From the NCBI GenBank assembly GCA_028554795.2, contig CM068838.1, positions 132,681,768-132,745,767 of the forward strand: a stretch of 64,000 bases of DNA, given 5' to 3'. The notes under the pieces are model-generated. The model saw only the letters and a list, made by a program, of their open reading frames with translations. It did no database searches and had not been told where the DNA came from. This stretch comes from Sinohyriopsis cumingii (Eukaryota > Mollusca > Bivalvia > Unionida > Unionidae). The stretch's first letter is position 1; each line of letters opens with the position of its first letter. Of the stretch, positions 1 through 14,541 are shown in pieces. The translations under genes were made by a program, and so were the position numbers.

Positions 1-75
1 GAAATCCCACAAAGTGAACAGAATGGAAATACCACAAAGGGAACAGAATGGAAATCGCACAAAGGGAACAGAATT
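1..75. repeat. 25-bp tandem repeat, 3 copies, cut by window start
   Basis: Three successive 25-base units beginning gaaat and ending acagaatg differ by a few substitutions. The array may extend upstream of the window. Confidence 0.85.
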
Positions 76-593
76 CTAATTTTGGCTGAAATGAGGCTTT
101 GCTATTAGTTCTGACCACAAACTTTGATCCTAAGGTGGGATTTCCTACAACAACACATACAGTGGATTTTTTCACTCATTTCTCACTGAAAAATAGTGAT
201 AGAAAAGTAAAAGAGGGCATGTCATCACTATTGATGAAGCTTCAGAAATGCAGAGTATTTGATCAAAGTTTTCTAATTTTAGAAATAGTAAACATCAATT
301 ACAGTTTATAGGCGGAAAAATGTGTTCTTGAAAAAATTAAACTGTGAGAAAAATTGCAGGTATTGGTGACATCATAGGCATAATGATGACATCTAAGTCA
401 TTACGTGGACTCATATGGGATAGGAGTATCCCACTTGACATTCTCACATGGGCAAACTGTATCTCATTTATATAATTTTGAGAGAAACACCTACCATAAA
501 TCCTAACTTACAAGTCAGGTCCAACTGCAAACATAGACCTAAATGTAATTTATTCTTCTGATTAGTCTGCAATAAACTGCATATACTATACCA
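76..593. other. Non-coding stretch, nothing recognised
   Basis: Intron or flank of the TEP gene. Only short open frames without recognisable similarity are present. Confidence 0.5.
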
Positions 594-816
594 TGTCTGT
601 CAATACATTATGTGATAGCAGATCCATATCTGTCAATACATTATGTGATAGCAGATCCATATCTGTCAATACATTATGTGATAGTAGATCCATATCTGTC
701 AGTACATTATGTGATAGCAGATCCATATCTATCAATACATTGTGATAGCAGATACATATCTGTCAATACATTATGTGATAGCAGATCCATATCTGTCAAT
801 ACATTATGTAATAGCA
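594..816. repeat. 33-bp tandem repeat, about 7 copies
   Basis: Units of the form atctgtcaatacattatgtg followed by atagcagatccat repeat with small substitutions; one unit is shortened. Because 33 is a multiple of three an open frame runs through it, which is not taken as a gene. Confidence 0.9.
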
Positions 817-1342
817 GTTTGCAGCTGGATCTGATATGTAAGTGAGATGTATGGTTTTCCAAAATCTTGCACCAGATATAATCATCATCTTGCCTGTGAC
901 CCAGATAACATCCATTACACTCATATCATATCAGACATAAGTGTAATCTTAATGACATATTATTTGATACAGAATAAAAACATTTGAGAAAAATGGTTAA
1001 TTATGCATTGATATGGGATAGGGAAATCCCATTCATAGGGCCAAAATATGTGTGGAGGAACTTGACAACTCTTTATTCCTGCCATCAAATTCAGGTCTTT
1101 ATGCGGGAATTTCACACCATGACATGTTATAGATTCTCTTGGTTTCGTTAACCTTGTATACTTGTATCCATCAGTATGTACATGATGCTATGATTGAAAA
1201 AAATCTCGATCATCTGCCAAATCTGTTGGTGACAGTTTGCATAATGTTAGGCCATATTTTCACATCAAATTTTCACAAAAAATAGTTGTTTTTGTAAAAT
1301 TTGCCTTGAGTACTTGTACTTATATATTTATCACTTTTTCAG

Positions 1343-1426
1343 GTTGTGTCAAGGAATTCTCAAAGTCCTTCCAGAGTCTCATTCTCAGTCAGCTCAACCC
1401 ATGATATATCTCACCTTTATTACCAG
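1343..1426 (+). CDS. TEP exon 1 of window (macroglobulin domain strand)
   Basis: The acceptor is tttttcag before 1343 and the donor is gtaaac at 1427. The 84-bp exon is phase 0 at both ends (28 codons) and ends in FSVSSTHDISHLYYQ. This matches the strand found in CD109/TEP proteins just before a V-[VI]-x-R-G turn. That turn of roughly five to seven residues is absent both here and at the start of the next exon, so a microexon may be missed in the 13.4 kb intron. The upstream exon is outside the window or not recognised. Confidence 0.72.
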
Positions 1427-1785
1427 GTAAACATATTCCATTTAAATGTTAACTTTATTGTCTCTCCTCAGAAATTTCCTCACATAGGAGGAAAATTCCT
1501 CCTCACACATTTTCATAAGCAGTGGCCTTCAGCTTTTAAGAGGGCAAATTTAGTGAATGGATTGCATTTAGGGCCTTTCTATTTTAATTCATAGACTCAG
1601 CAGGACTTAGGAAAAAAATATAATTAATATCCCCACAAAAACCAAAAGACCCAGTAACTAGCTAAATAAATTTAGAAGCCCCCACATAAAAACCCATAAC
1701 ATATCATTCAATTTTATAATGATATTAATAAATAATTCACTTACGAAGCACCTGTAAAAAACTAAGGAAACTGCAAAATCGGATG

Positions 1786-1873
1786 TCCTAGATGTCCTTA
1801 ACGAACCGAGTAATCAGCTAGGACTCCAGTCCTAGATGTCCTTAACAAACCGTGTAATCGGCTAGGACTCCAG
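1786..1873. repeat. 44-bp direct duplication
   Basis: Two adjacent 44-base copies beginning tcctagatgtccttaac and ending ggactccag differ at a few positions. Confidence 0.85.
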
Positions 1874-2423
1874 TCTCTTGCTAAATAAAGTATAAATAAC
1901 ATTCAATCTCTAAAAACATTAATAAATAAATAACTTAAAGAGGCAGTATCTAAAAACTTATAAATAATATAATGTAGGAAGCACACCCTAAACACCTCAA
2001 CTAGTAATACCATAATAACCTTGAAAATCTCTCTTCATACATGATTTCTACTAACAACCACTATAAACAGCATAGAACACCCACCTTTTTAGAATATTTT
2101 GAAGGAGGAGAAAAAGAAAGAAAAAAAACGCGCAAGAAACACCAGGCAAATGCAACAAGAAACCAGCGATGTGAATCAACCAGGACCGTTCCCAAGCTCT
2201 CCTTCCACTAATGACAGCCAACCATTGAACTGTAAGGGACCTTTATGGACCCACAGATTGAGGCCAAACTATCAGAGTTCCTTGAACCCATAAAAGCCTG
2301 GGGGAGGTGGCACCATTCCCTTCCCCAGGAACAACTAGCAGGCTGCGGTGCAGTCAGAAAAAAGTGGCACAGGCACAATTGTGTGCACACCACTTTAATT
2401 AAACTCAACAACAACTTTCTATT

Positions 2424-2900
2424 TTGGAATCAAAAGGTCAAAGGACATGGTCACTGAGATTGAAAGAATATATTGGTTTCTACACAGTAATTTGACCTCT
2501 ATATTGCAGATGTGGACTCAATTTTGTGGATGGCTTGCACCTAGCCTCTAGTAAAAGCCTTTAGATTTTGGGGTCAGAGATCAAGGTCACTGACTGACAA
2601 ATATATAAGAAATTGTTTCTGTACAAAATGTTCAATATTCGACCATGCGCCTGCACAGTTTTATGATGACATGCACTTTGTGTAAGAAAGACTTTGAGGT
2701 CAAAAGGTCAAAAATCAAAGTTGCTGTAAATGAAAGAAGGTAACTGTTAAATATGAACTATGATGTACCAAGACCAAAGTTTCTGGATTGTTTGCACATA
2801 AGGAGGTCCATGATTTTGGGGTCAAGGTCATTGTGACTGAAAGTGAAATGCATTATGCTGAACAACTTAATCTCTAGATAAGTTCCTTGTGGATGACTTG
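2424..2900. repeat. Diverged repeat block with AGGTCA-like direct repeats
   Basis: Four weakly similar units about 130 bases apart each carry a core such as caaaaggtcaaaggacatgg or ggggtcaaggtcat, followed by a ctgaaag-type segment and a 'ggatggcttgcac' segment. The same family recurs near 36.0-36.5 and 38.1-38.5 kb. Confidence 0.65.
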
Positions 2901-3875
2901 CACTTAATTTAATAATAAGAATAATAAGAATAATGATAATAATAATGACTTTATTTAAAGAGAGTAACACAGTTATCTGAATGGAACTAATCCTCATTGT
3001 GTCCCTCTATTGTATGTATATTTTCATATTTTCATTCAAAGTATGACTGCATAGTATCACACACACACACACAAGCATTGATAATAAGCTGTATTTATAT
3101 GGACACAATAAACAGAAAATTTAGATGATCATGCTTCAACTAGGTACATTTTGTATATACAGCTCAGATGTAGCAAGACAACAAAATGGAAGGTTAGTGA
3201 ATTTTTACTTTAAGTTGTAATGTATTGGTAAAATTGAACATGTTCCACTTTTCATCCATTGAATTAGGTTATAATTAAATGCATTTATCTTTGTACTTTC
3301 TCTGATTTCTTTTGGAATTCTGTTTCAAATTAGTGACCCTGAATATTGAAAACTTTTCTTAAAGTGTTCTTTATTTGGTTTGGAATGGAAAGGTGATGGT
3401 TGAAATTGATCTTAAATTGGGAGGCTTGCCTTGTTTTCTAGCAAAAAATAGTTCCTTGAGATATAATAGGGCCATGTTGTTTGAAATTGTATGCATGTAT
3501 TCATTCGCTTAATGTTAACATATCATTCATTGTATTTGGTATGTTTTCATCTAAGATGATTCTGCAAGCTCTTTTTTTGCAAGCAGAATAATTTGTAAAT
3601 ATTCTTGTCAGAAGTGTATCCACAGATTACATTATAAAAGTCTACGTTTGGTTGATTTGTAATATATTAACCTATGTTTAGTGATGGCCTTCTCTTGCCT
3701 TGTAACCACAGACACATTAAACTTTATTACATGTGATTTGAATACATTCATTCCATTGCAGATTGTCATCACCCCAAGGATATTGTCATGGGTTACCATT
3801 TGTAGGCAAATTTCATTCAACTTAAGATTCAGAATGGTTATTTTCCACTCTTACTCTCTTTTTGTTTGGGTGTTT

Positions 3876-3945
3876 TTATTGTTGTAGGGTTCAATGCCAT
3901 TTTTCAACACAAGATACATGGCAGCCAGTATAAATTGTGGATATC
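3876..3945 (-). mobile_element. SINE-A 3' end fragment
   Basis: The stretch tgttgtagggttcaatgcca followed by tttttcaacacaagatacatggcagccagtata is a diverged minus-strand copy of the last 65 bases of the SINE-A family. Its tRNA-like head is missing. Confidence 0.75.
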
Positions 3946-4528
3946 GAAACAAATGTGTGAAAACAACTATACTAAATCATTGTGCAAAGTGCAGAGAATG
4001 ACTTGCATTTGTGAACTTGCTTTTCCATAATGGTAAAATATTTTGTTAGAAAATAGGAAATTAATAACGTGTTCATAAACAAACACTATACTCATGTAAA
4101 ACCAGAGAACTAAGTGCAGTAGACCTGCAGTGGTCACAAGTCACTTATATAAAAAATTTAAGCTGAATGCATGTACAATTTCATGCCCTTTCAATTTCCA
4201 GCTGATAAAGCGGACATTATTTACTGGTCAACTGATTGTGTCTAATAACACCGCCAAGCCCAACAAACATCTTGGTGGCTTTTGTTTTTTGATGTTTATT
4301 AAACTGTGATAATCTTCTATCAACCACCACATTGTCTGCTGCTTGGTTGTATATGCAGTTAAAGAAGAAACACATGTCGTCTATTGTTTGAGCAACAATT
4401 GTCTAGAGAATTAATTGAAGACAATCACAAAGACAACTTACTGGCTTTACTCATGGACCAGTAATAAGAAACATTTCTGATAATGTTTATTTTGGTATAA
4501 CACTTCAAGAACCTGGTGATATCGTTAA

Positions 4529-4830
4529 ATTTCAGAAGCTATGCCAAGATCATATTATATTAAAATTCTTACATGAACTCTTCCCCAAAATGATAATAAA
4601 CGTTTTACACACTATTTCTTGTACTTAAAAAAAAATACACATAGATGTATTTAGAATTTCAGGAACCAGACCAAGATCATATTAAATTCGAATTCATAAG
4701 CGATCTCTTCCCCATAATGACAATAATTTTTTTATGCACTATTTCTTGTACTTTGAACAAAAAAATTTTCATGTGCTAATGAATATACAAAATTTCAGAA
4801 GTCAATCTAAGACTGCATTATATATGAATT
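4529..4830. repeat. Diverged tandem repeat of about 130 bp
   Basis: Three units begin atttcagaagctatgccaag, atttcaggaaccagaccaag and atttcagaagtcaatctaag, at about 4530, 4658 and 4792. The first two also share cttccccataatgacaataa-like and actatttcttgtactt segments. Confidence 0.65.
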
Positions 4831-6402
4831 TGCGTTATAACAGGGCACATTATAGCGGGGGTTGCACTGTATATAAATTGGACAAGTTTTAATAATAAAA
4901 ATCAAATGTTCACTTTACAGTAACTGAATTACATAAAAATAATAATATTGATTGACTAATTGTGCATGATATGTTTGAAGATATGAAATATTACATAGAC
5001 AGTAAGGCACCTCTGTTGAGGCGAAGGTAAAGTTATATGAATTTGTAATCCTTTCATTGACCAACATAAAGCTGACATCAGGTTTACTGGCCGATTAAAT
5101 TTCATACTTATCGAAACTAAAGATCTGTCAGTGTTTTATTATTGTTATATTATTTACTTCAGAACTTTATTGACTCTGTGTTGTAAAAATATTTAAGCTG
5201 CTCATACAAGCTGAAACAAATTACTGCTACTTTACTACATTGTATTCACAAAACATTGCTTATAACAAAACTAGAGTTGAAAACTTGTCTTCATTTCAGT
5301 GTGTTTTGAAGTGTCCAGCTCGTAGCTAAGTCTTGCCTGAAATTTTAGAATGCAAAAACAGTGTAGCACATCAAAAACATTGAAGCTATTTATCTTGGCT
5401 GTTAGATTTATTGAAATACTTGGACCACCTGGTGTGATCGACTAACAATGAAAGCAACTACCAAAAAGCCCAAAGTATTCTGCATGCTTACGATCTAGGA
5501 TGCTGAGATTATTGTCAGGTGCAGAATGTCACAAAAATTTATCATGCTGTCATACAAATGTCAGTGATGTTACAACAGTTCAGTATGATGAATGATCACA
5601 TGAGTTTGTGTCATCCAGTTTAAAATAAAAAATCTCGCACACAGGAATCATGTAATATGTGAAGTTCTATGTGACCCACTATTATACGTTGGGGTGGGAT
5701 GCTCCCAATATTTATTTGAATTACTGTGGAATTCCCACCCTGGCTCGTTTGGTAGGAAGTGAAATTAGTGATAGAGAGCAGTAAAGCTCCAAGCCCCCAG
5801 TCAGCAATACCGACAGTTAAATTATTAAGAACACAAAGGTTAAATTCAAAAGAATAACAATTTAATACAAATTAAACGATATTAATTTCTCAACCAGTCT
5901 TCTTCCTCTTGACCATGTAACAACCTATTTCATCACGTGATTATAGTGTGAGATGGCTTTCCCCTGTACTTGGTTTCTACTCATCTGTGTTTACTCCACC
6001 AATTCCTTTCCTCCTTCTGGCATTCTCCGTACTCCGATTCTTCCTATCCTCTTCCCCTTTTGTCTCCTTTTCTCCTCCTCCTTCTCGCTCTCTTTCTCCA
6101 GCAACTAGGTTTGTTCTTGGCCTACTGCCTTGTTCTATCCTGTCTCTCTGAGACTAGGGACTTGACTACCCGGTAGTTCTGTCCCCAAAAGCTTCCTACG
6201 AAAAACACAAGGACATTAGCATTTGTGTTAGCCATCTCGCCTCACACTACATCAACTGTCAATCATTCATCAAATCAAGGCTATCTACATCTTTGGTCAT
6301 GCATTCGTGCACATAAAAAAACCCACACGTTCTTATAGAAACAACGATGCAATAAGAGCGGTATCCTACTTATCATACAGAAATCACTAAATTGCATCAC
6401 AT

Positions 6403-6508
<106 letters not shown>

Positions 6509-7677
6509 TTAATCTCATTATTCTCAACAATATCACAACAATCTGACACATTTCTGTACATTACACTCCCACAAGTGTACGCAAATATTCAAATATCCAT
6601 ATTATTTAAATTTACACACCACAACCAGTTCCAAAGTTAAGATTTAATATTTAATTCAACAATTGCAAAATCTAGAATATCACATAAATAAATACACTAG
6701 TTTACCACGAAGTAACTAAATAGCAAATTACAATATTAATTCTGACGAGCAAGCAATCTACATAATCATAGCTCATTTCTCAAGTACACATGTAAATTAA
6801 ACAATACAAAGGTAATTCTACGTACTCACGATTCTAGTAAGTAAATATACATACTGCACATAATTGCAATTACAATGCCGTAACATTCTGCAACAATCGA
6901 GCAAATAACTCCCTGACCTTTACGAAGCTTTCTGTCCCTGAAATGTACCAAGGTTTTTCCAGCCAAATCATGAGTGGCTCCCGGAGTGAGTATTTCTCTT
7001 GACCAGTACGATGGCTTACAATCACTAATTCATTCCCAGCCCAAATGACTGTTAAATTCTAGTTCGAATTGATGGCCCCACCTTTTCTCAGTTCTGATTG
7101 GATATCAATTCTACCCCAGTCGGTCCAGCTTAACAAACGAGCCTCAGGCCATCTGTCAACGCAGGGAGATTTACAACATCATCGAGGGTCCTTTGTTCTA
7201 GAGCAAAGCTTCTAACGTCTACATGTTAGTTTTCACACCTAACGAAGAGAACACTTGTACAAACATGAATCGCCACGACATTGCAGGGTCGACATACTCA
7301 TGGCGTTAACCCATTCCTTTGTTCCTGACTTACATAATCATGGGCAGGCAAACGTGACATAATACATGATGAAGTAAGCTGAAGAAACTACTTTCCCTTG
7401 TTTGAGTTACTACATCTGGGAATGAATCCTGGACCAGAGTCAGATTAAAATCAAGATCTGCAATATAATGGGGATATGACAGGCACTGATAAAAGTTTAG
7501 GTGACACTTGGAATTCCCAAAGCAATATCATTAGATGTCATTTGTTCTTAATCATGGTTTTTTTTTCACTTTCAGAAATATGAAAGCTGTAATTTGTTTT
7601 GTTAATTTAAAGGTCAACAGAAGATGACTTCTTGTCACTGCTCATCAGATATACTACTATAATTAGATCTTGATTTG

Positions 7678-7924
7678 GGGCCCTGACTGGCCAATTGGTC
7701 TAAAGTGCTCACCATTATGGATCACTGCCATCTGAACTCTGTCTGCATGGGTTCGAGTCTTGGTTTGGCCAATGTGGGTATGTGAGAAAACTTGCCATTA
7801 GCTTCTCGTGGGTCAGTGGTTCTTTCCAGGGTTTTCCCGGGTTCTTCCTCCACCATTTATACTGGCCACCATGTATAGCCTATCTTGTGCTGAAAAATGG
7901 CATTAAACCCTACAACAACACCAA
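7678..7924 (+). mobile_element. SINE-A, full-length tRNA-derived SINE
   Basis: The 5' part resembles a tRNA gene of the Leu/Ser type, with a box A-like stretch (ctggccaattggtctaaagt) and box B (gggttcgagtctt). It is followed by a conserved body (gtgagaaaacttgcc, ttcttcctccacca, actggccaccatgtatagcc, gaaaaatggcattaaaccc) and a CAA-rich tail. This body occurs at least seven times in the window. RNA polymerase III transcription and LINE-driven retroposition are known for such SINEs. Target duplication here is too diverged to call. Confidence 0.85.
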
Positions 7925-8422
7925 CATTAGATTTGTTTTTAATCAGACTGCCTAGTATCACAAAGTTGAACATGATAGTTGCTGACATACATGAATGTGT
8001 TTAGGTTATATTATTACTGTTTCCTTGAGCCCGGACATTTTTTTTCTTTGAGTGACTGAAAATATTATATCAGTCAGTATGTTCTGTATACATAGTACAA
8101 TGTGTGGAATGAAAACCTGCCAGCAAAATTCAGAACATCAACACTGTACCTGGCTCCTACATACCTCCTGAAGAGTGAACCTCAACTAGAGTACATACTC
8201 AGCAGTGTGGAACACTTTCCTGTCAAGTGCATCAACAATGTGTGAGGCAGAACATTTTTTTTTATTTGAACTCAGGAAACTTTATGTGGGTGGTTTTGAT
8301 GGTTATTATTATCAAAAGAATGATCAACCTTAGTGCTATTGCCCAGATCAAGTGAAAAAAAAATGAAATTAATGGATGAAATGAAAGGAGGTCCAAGTTA
8401 TACAATAGAATTCAGGGCCAGT

Positions 8423-8613
8423 GTGACATGGAGATGTGCCTTTAGTAGCCTGTGACATGGAGATGTGTGTTTAGTAGCCTGTGACATATTGATGTGCCTT
8501 TAGTAGCCTGTGACATGTTGATGTACCTTTAGTAGTCTGTGACATGGAGATGTGCCTTTAGTAGCAGGTGACATGGAGATGTGCCTTTAGTAGCAGGTGA
8601 CATGGAGATGTGC
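8423..8613. repeat. 29-bp tandem repeat, about 6.6 copies
   Basis: Units of gtgacatggagatgtgcctt followed by tagtagcct, with a few substitutions. Confidence 0.9.
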
Positions 8614-11600
8614 TAAGAGACTTTTGATTAATTGCAATAAGATAACACAAGATGCCCTTGTCTAAATTCACCATAATTCCAAGTTAATGTTTCTGTCCAA
8701 GATTATCATTGAGAAGCACTTCATATTTTCATTGAATAGTAATTTGAATAAATAATTCCACCCAAAATGAAATACTGAACATGACAATAAGAATGATTCC
8801 ATTAAAGATGTTAAAAGCAAGAATACATTTATTTTCAAGTAAACAAGATGTAGCCCACCTTGTGGGGGTGGGTTAATTGGTGGCTTGTACCTTCATACAA
8901 GATGTCCGCTTTATTCAGATCTCGTTATCTAGGAGATTATTGCCCTGATGAACTAAATATTAATATAAAGGGTGGAACTTATAGGTGGAATAAATAGAGA
9001 TCTGAACAGATGTATAGAACAGAACAACACAAGCCCCCATATACGAAAACCACAATTTAATCAATTATATAAACTATTGTGATAACACATTACATTAGGA
9101 AGATAAACTTCTTTTTTAAATAAATCTTGCACCGAATTTCAAACACAAATATATTTATATAAATAACAGATCTGTTTCAATGATAGAATTGGTTCATCAT
9201 AGAATTGAGTGAACAATTGAAGTCATTGCCTTGTACAGCTTCCTAACCTGTGCATTCTGGTTCACTCCAGCATCACAGTAGTTGTTCCTCTCGGTCCTTC
9301 CACTCTTTTGTTTTTCTCCTCCAACCTCCCTACTGTCTCGCCTCTTTCTGGCCCTTAAACTTTGTGTGGGTAGGTGGATACGTAAGCATGTAGATACTTG
9401 TATCAGTAGGTACATGGCTACATCACTGTATATGTCAATGGAGCTATTTCCCCTTTTAAAATAAACAGAAAAGCAACCTAAATTTTCTGTCAGTTATTAT
9501 ACTGGGAATCGATCATTACTCCCTTCTCGTTATGGTCAGATATCGTTCATTCAGAATTAAGACAGATACCAAGGCTATCTGGTCAGCTAAACATGGCAGA
9601 CCATAAACAAAACTAGTTTCATAAGATTAATGTACTTCCTAATGACTATTCGATCCTGACTCGCATTAACAGCACACGAGACATAACAGTTCCATTCTCA
9701 TCTCAATTACATGAATGAATGAAATTCATTAAATGCCTCATCTAGGCTATTTTAAGTGAATACACACATTCAGGTCTTTATCATACATGAAATCATCTAA
9801 GATCAGTGAATTCAAACGGAATACAATTGGATTCTCGTAACTCATATCAGCTAAAGTAATGCATGAAATCATCAAATACCCAGTTCCTATCCAAACAAGA
9901 TGACAACTTCAACCAATTCGTCAAACTTATATAAAAAAGATTATTGTACAAATTCAGATGAACTCAAACACAGTTATATTCATATCAAGAAAGTTAATCT
10001 TCGAAATTTAAACAAATTCATGCAAATATAAGCAAATAAATTCATGCAAGTCGTAATATTGGTAACAACAAATTACATGAAATTGATGCAAATACCTCGT
10101 GCTTCAAGCTTTGTTCGCTTATACCACCAGAATTGTGTCCGTTGACTTTCCAGACATCCGGTCCTTTTGACCAATGTTTTACAAGAGAATTTCTTCCTAA
10201 TTCAGTCTCGGAGTCCCTTATGATTTTCACTCTTGCAGGAAAATTGCAGACTGACTAGATTTCTTTCGATGAGGGCAATTTAACCCAAGAAATTTTTGTG
10301 TGGGATCCACGCCCCTTATTTAGTCTAACTAATCAGGATTAAACATATTTACCACCTTTTATAACTCGGCACCAAAATTGTGGTCAGCATGACTTATAAA
10401 ATTCCAAACAACACATCTGGAAAACTTCAAATCTGACAGTTCCAGTATAGAATCAAAGGTAATCTTCCCTTTTCAAGTTGTCTAATGGTTAAGTAAGGGA
10501 AGGCTTAATTAAGAATTACTTCCTCTCCTGACACAGACATTAGAAATAATTGCAGTATAGCGATTTTAACAAGCACCTGTCCCCATATATCTAATTAATT
10601 GTTCTCTGGCCCAAATTAATGTGCTTGTTATAGATTGACAGAAATTTGCATCCTTACAAAAGATTATATAAAAATAATAAACAAAAGAAGAACCAGCATG
10701 TAGGTCACAAGTTCATTTTGAGACAATTATAAATTGTAAACAGAAAAAATCTGTTATTAAAATTAAAGTAAAGAACATGTGCTGGTTCGTCATGGGGGAA
10801 GTCCAAAATCCTAGACCTGGTGTGGAGCTATCTTCTTGTTTAGTAAGATAAATATGCAAGCTAAATATTGTATTACCGGTAGGTCCTTACTACTTAGATA
10901 GAACATCATATCCTCTTGTTGCATCAGATATTGTCATGTCATAATTCAAACACACACTAGTTGCTAATATGGTGCCAGGTCACAACCTTTGCATACCATA
11001 AAGTAATTTGTGTACATACCTCTTCATTATATAGTGTGTGAACTTTTAATGTTTTCCATTAATGCATCCAGCTTCCAAATAGATTCTAGATCAGTTCCTT
11101 CCATAAACAGAACATAGTAAAGGAAGATGAATTCTCTTGCAGACTATTTAACATTACACATCTCTAGCACAGTCTAGCCTCACTTAATAAACAATTAGGC
11201 CCCTGCCAGATGAACTATTAATCTGTATGTTGACTAATGTCAGACACATGTACGTTGCTCAATGCTAATACACTGATTCATAATTTAATAGAATTCACAT
11301 CTTTTTTATACAAATGAATTAATGAAATTCACTTATTATCTTAACAACAACACTTGCTAACTAACAATTCAGTGTCATCACTTCCGACAGATCATAACAA
11401 TATCATTTCCTAGCATACATGATGCACATGACATATACATGATAAATTCAAACAATTATCTCAAGACTCCTATCAAGAAAATAATATATGAAATTCTTAA
11501 AAAGTCATCTAACATTCAGAACGAATGAATTAAAGCAATTTTCTTCAGACTCCTATCAAAGAAAAATTGTATAGAAGTAAGATACATAAAATCAGACAGT

Positions 11601-12339
11601 TATCTTCAGACTTCTATCAAAGAAAAATTATATGAAACTAAGATACAGTGTCTTGCTGTATTTTCCCACTATGTTAGAATCGCCTCTCAAGACCTCCAAT
11701 TACAAATCCTTTGGACCTTTTTATGAGAAAGTACTTCCTACTACTTTTGGATTCATGATCTCAACTTGACTAAGTTTATGGCATAATATATTTGTAAAAC
11801 ATGACACTTTGCATGGATACATGCCCCAAATTATTAACATAGCCAATAAGGAATTTTGGTTTATGTTGCTGCCAAAAATGAATTCATGTTCATCCAGAGT
11901 TTCACAACTTTTTCTACTTTTCTTAATAAAGTTTGCAAAGTTTCAACTTATGACAAATACTTCGGCAAATACAAAGGTTTTTTCTGCAACATCTCAACCC
12001 ATGTCATTTTCTCCAGAACTGGAACCAATTCACCTCCTCTTGACTAATTTACCTCACAGTGATAAAAAAGAACGTCATTAAAAATCATTCATTTCACAAC
12101 AGACACATTAAAACTCTGTCCTTATCCCCTACCATGGATTTCACACAGTCCATAATCACTTGCAGAATTTGTGACAATTTTGGTCTATTCCACAAATTTG
12201 ACCATATAATTTAAGGATTTTATATCTTTGTTGAGCTAACTTTAGTGGGAAGCAAGACACAGCATTTTTGCCACAGCTGGGGTGTTAGCATCAACAATTT
12301 GTTACAGTTTTTGGTTTAAGTTTTTAATTTGTGTATATT

Positions 12340-13170
12340 TCCTAAACCCTTAATTGATTCCCATCATACCTAGCATAAATCATTATGAAGTAGAGCTAAA
12401 TAATTTTACAACATGCTCACGAGCCCTTTTACCTTGGAGTCTGAGTCATGGTCACAGAAAATTTGCATTATGGTTAAAGTTCTTTTTGATTGCTTATTTT
12501 CCAAATCACCTTGATAGATTCTCGTTATACTTGTCATTGATCATTATGAAGCACTGGCAAATCATTCTTTGACATGCTTGTTCATCCCTTTTACCATGGG
12601 ATCAGGGTGACAATCACTGGCAAATCATTCTTTGACATGCTTATTCATCCCTTTTACCATGGGATCAGGGTGACAGTCACTGGCAAATCATTCTTTGACA
12701 TGCTTGTTCATCCCTTTTACCATGGGATCAGGGTGACAATCACTGGCAAATCATTCTTTGACATGCTTGTTCATCCCTTTTACCATGGGATCAGGGTGAC
12801 AATCACTGGCAAATCATTCTTTGACATGCTTGTTCATCCCTTTTACCATGGGATCAGGGTGACAATCACAGAAATTTTGCATTTTCATTTTAGGTACATT
12901 TTTCCCGTTTGCTTACAGTTCCCAAAGCATTTGATAGTTCCTTTTCAATCTTGTCACTAATCATCATAAAAACTTAGACAAGCGATTATAGTACATGCAC
13001 GCTATATCACCTCTTTATCTTGGGGTCATATGGCCAATGAGAACATTTGTGTTAATATTTGGTTAAAGTTTTTACATTTACTTTTTTCTAAACCCCATTG
13101 ATGGATTTTATTTATATTTTGTACAAATCATTATGATGCTAAGACCATAAATTCTGTGACATGCTCGATT
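12340..13170. repeat. Diverged repeat of about 190 bp containing a 63-bp array
   Basis: Segments such as atcattatgaag, acatgct..cccttttacc and gatagattctcgttatactt recur across this stretch. At 12552-12868 part of the unit is amplified about five times with a period of 63 bases and near-identity (catcccttttaccatgggat). The period of 63 creates a 128-codon open frame that is not taken as a gene. Confidence 0.75.
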
Positions 13171-14410
13171 AACTTTTAGAAAATGTAATGAAATTGCTTG
13201 TCTGTTGGAATCGAAGAAATTTGTCCCCAATTGGAAAATTCACTTTGATAAAATCCTTGATTTTACCAAAAATTTATTCATCTTTTTGCTGCTCTATGAA
13301 GTCCTCCACCTTGTATAGAAAATGAACTGAATACATTTTTTTTTTCAAGTTCATTTGGGGTTGCAAAACTGGGAGGGTAAAACAAGATACTCTTATAAGC
13401 CTAACTTTTATAATAATAAACAAACTGAAATGAACAGCAGAAATAAACACCTGAAGAATATTATACTTTGTTTTATGAGGCAAGTCCTGGATCAGAGATT
13501 CAGTAAGCCTGCTTTATAATAATGTGCTGAAAGTGTTTGTTTCAGAATAGAAATTAATTTCTGAAAGAATTGAAGGAAGCATACTTACTTTAAATAAGGG
13601 TTAAATACCTACAACAATATGTGTGCTGTGTTGTTATTTCATTTTATGTCCATTGTGTGTTCTTATGTGCTGTATTTAGATAAACTGTAAGCAAAGTGTT
13701 TGATGTCCACTTGTGTTATTATTGGTATGTCTTTATTTCATACCGTTTGCCCCAAAACCATACTTTGTTAATTTGTCACAACCACTTTTTTATTTTTTTT
13801 ATTTAGTCAAAAATCAGTTACATGGTTTCTTGCTGAATTATTACCACATGATCAATTTTGCATGAAATGAAACCAGCTGAACATTTATAATTGTCTTTGA
13901 TGTAGATTGAGTTGTGTGTTGGATAAGTGCTTTCAGTAATGCTGAATTGGAAAAAAAGCACATATCTTGTAAGCTTAGATAGATGATACATACATAGATA
14001 CATAAATAGATCTGTTTTGAATGAAAGAAGATGCTAATCTTAATTGGATGAATCATCTCTGATCAAATATGGTGATGTATTATAAAACTTTTAAATGAAT
14101 GTTTTCAAAATCCTGGTATTGTAGGTGGCAATTTCTGTACAAATATGTGACAAAGAATCGAGCTACCAGCATTTGTTGACACTCATGATTGCTATGTACT
14201 TGATAGTCTTCCTTTGAAATGGCAATGTCCTGATTTTTGTCTTTATTACATATTTTTTTTTAGTTTAATTAACTGTTAGGTTTTCTTTCTAAAACCACAG
14301 CCAGTTATAAAATATAATAAAACAAGCCATTATTATTTATAAAGATAGATAATTATTTACAAAATCCATTATGACCCAAAAATAATTCACTTCATTTTTC
14401 AATACATCCC

Positions 14411-14541
14411 AAGGTCAGCTCAGTAGGCAAGTTCATTGTGTTCTTGGGAAAGACACTTTGCTCCTTATTCCTGATATATCAATTATTGTGTTAAACATGG
14501 CATTAAGACCATATGTGCCACCAACCAACTAACCAACCATC
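14411..14541. repeat. Dispersed repeat fragment, tRNA-SINE-like
   Basis: The stretch caaggtcagctcagtaggca followed by ..ttcttgggaaagacactttgctcc and ..tgttaaacatggcattaaga resembles a dispersed animal repeat with a 'cttgggcaagacactt' core. It ends in an accaaccaact tail. The call rests on pattern memory only. Confidence 0.4.

Noticed and set aside
5948..6176. Two overlapping Ser/Leu-rich frames of 67-68 codons
   Set aside because: Low-complexity pyrimidine-rich sequence; no signal or domain that I can defend.
7678..7770. tRNA gene
   Set aside because: Box A and B are SINE heads: repeated with a conserved non-tRNA body and tail, and no credible cloverleaf.
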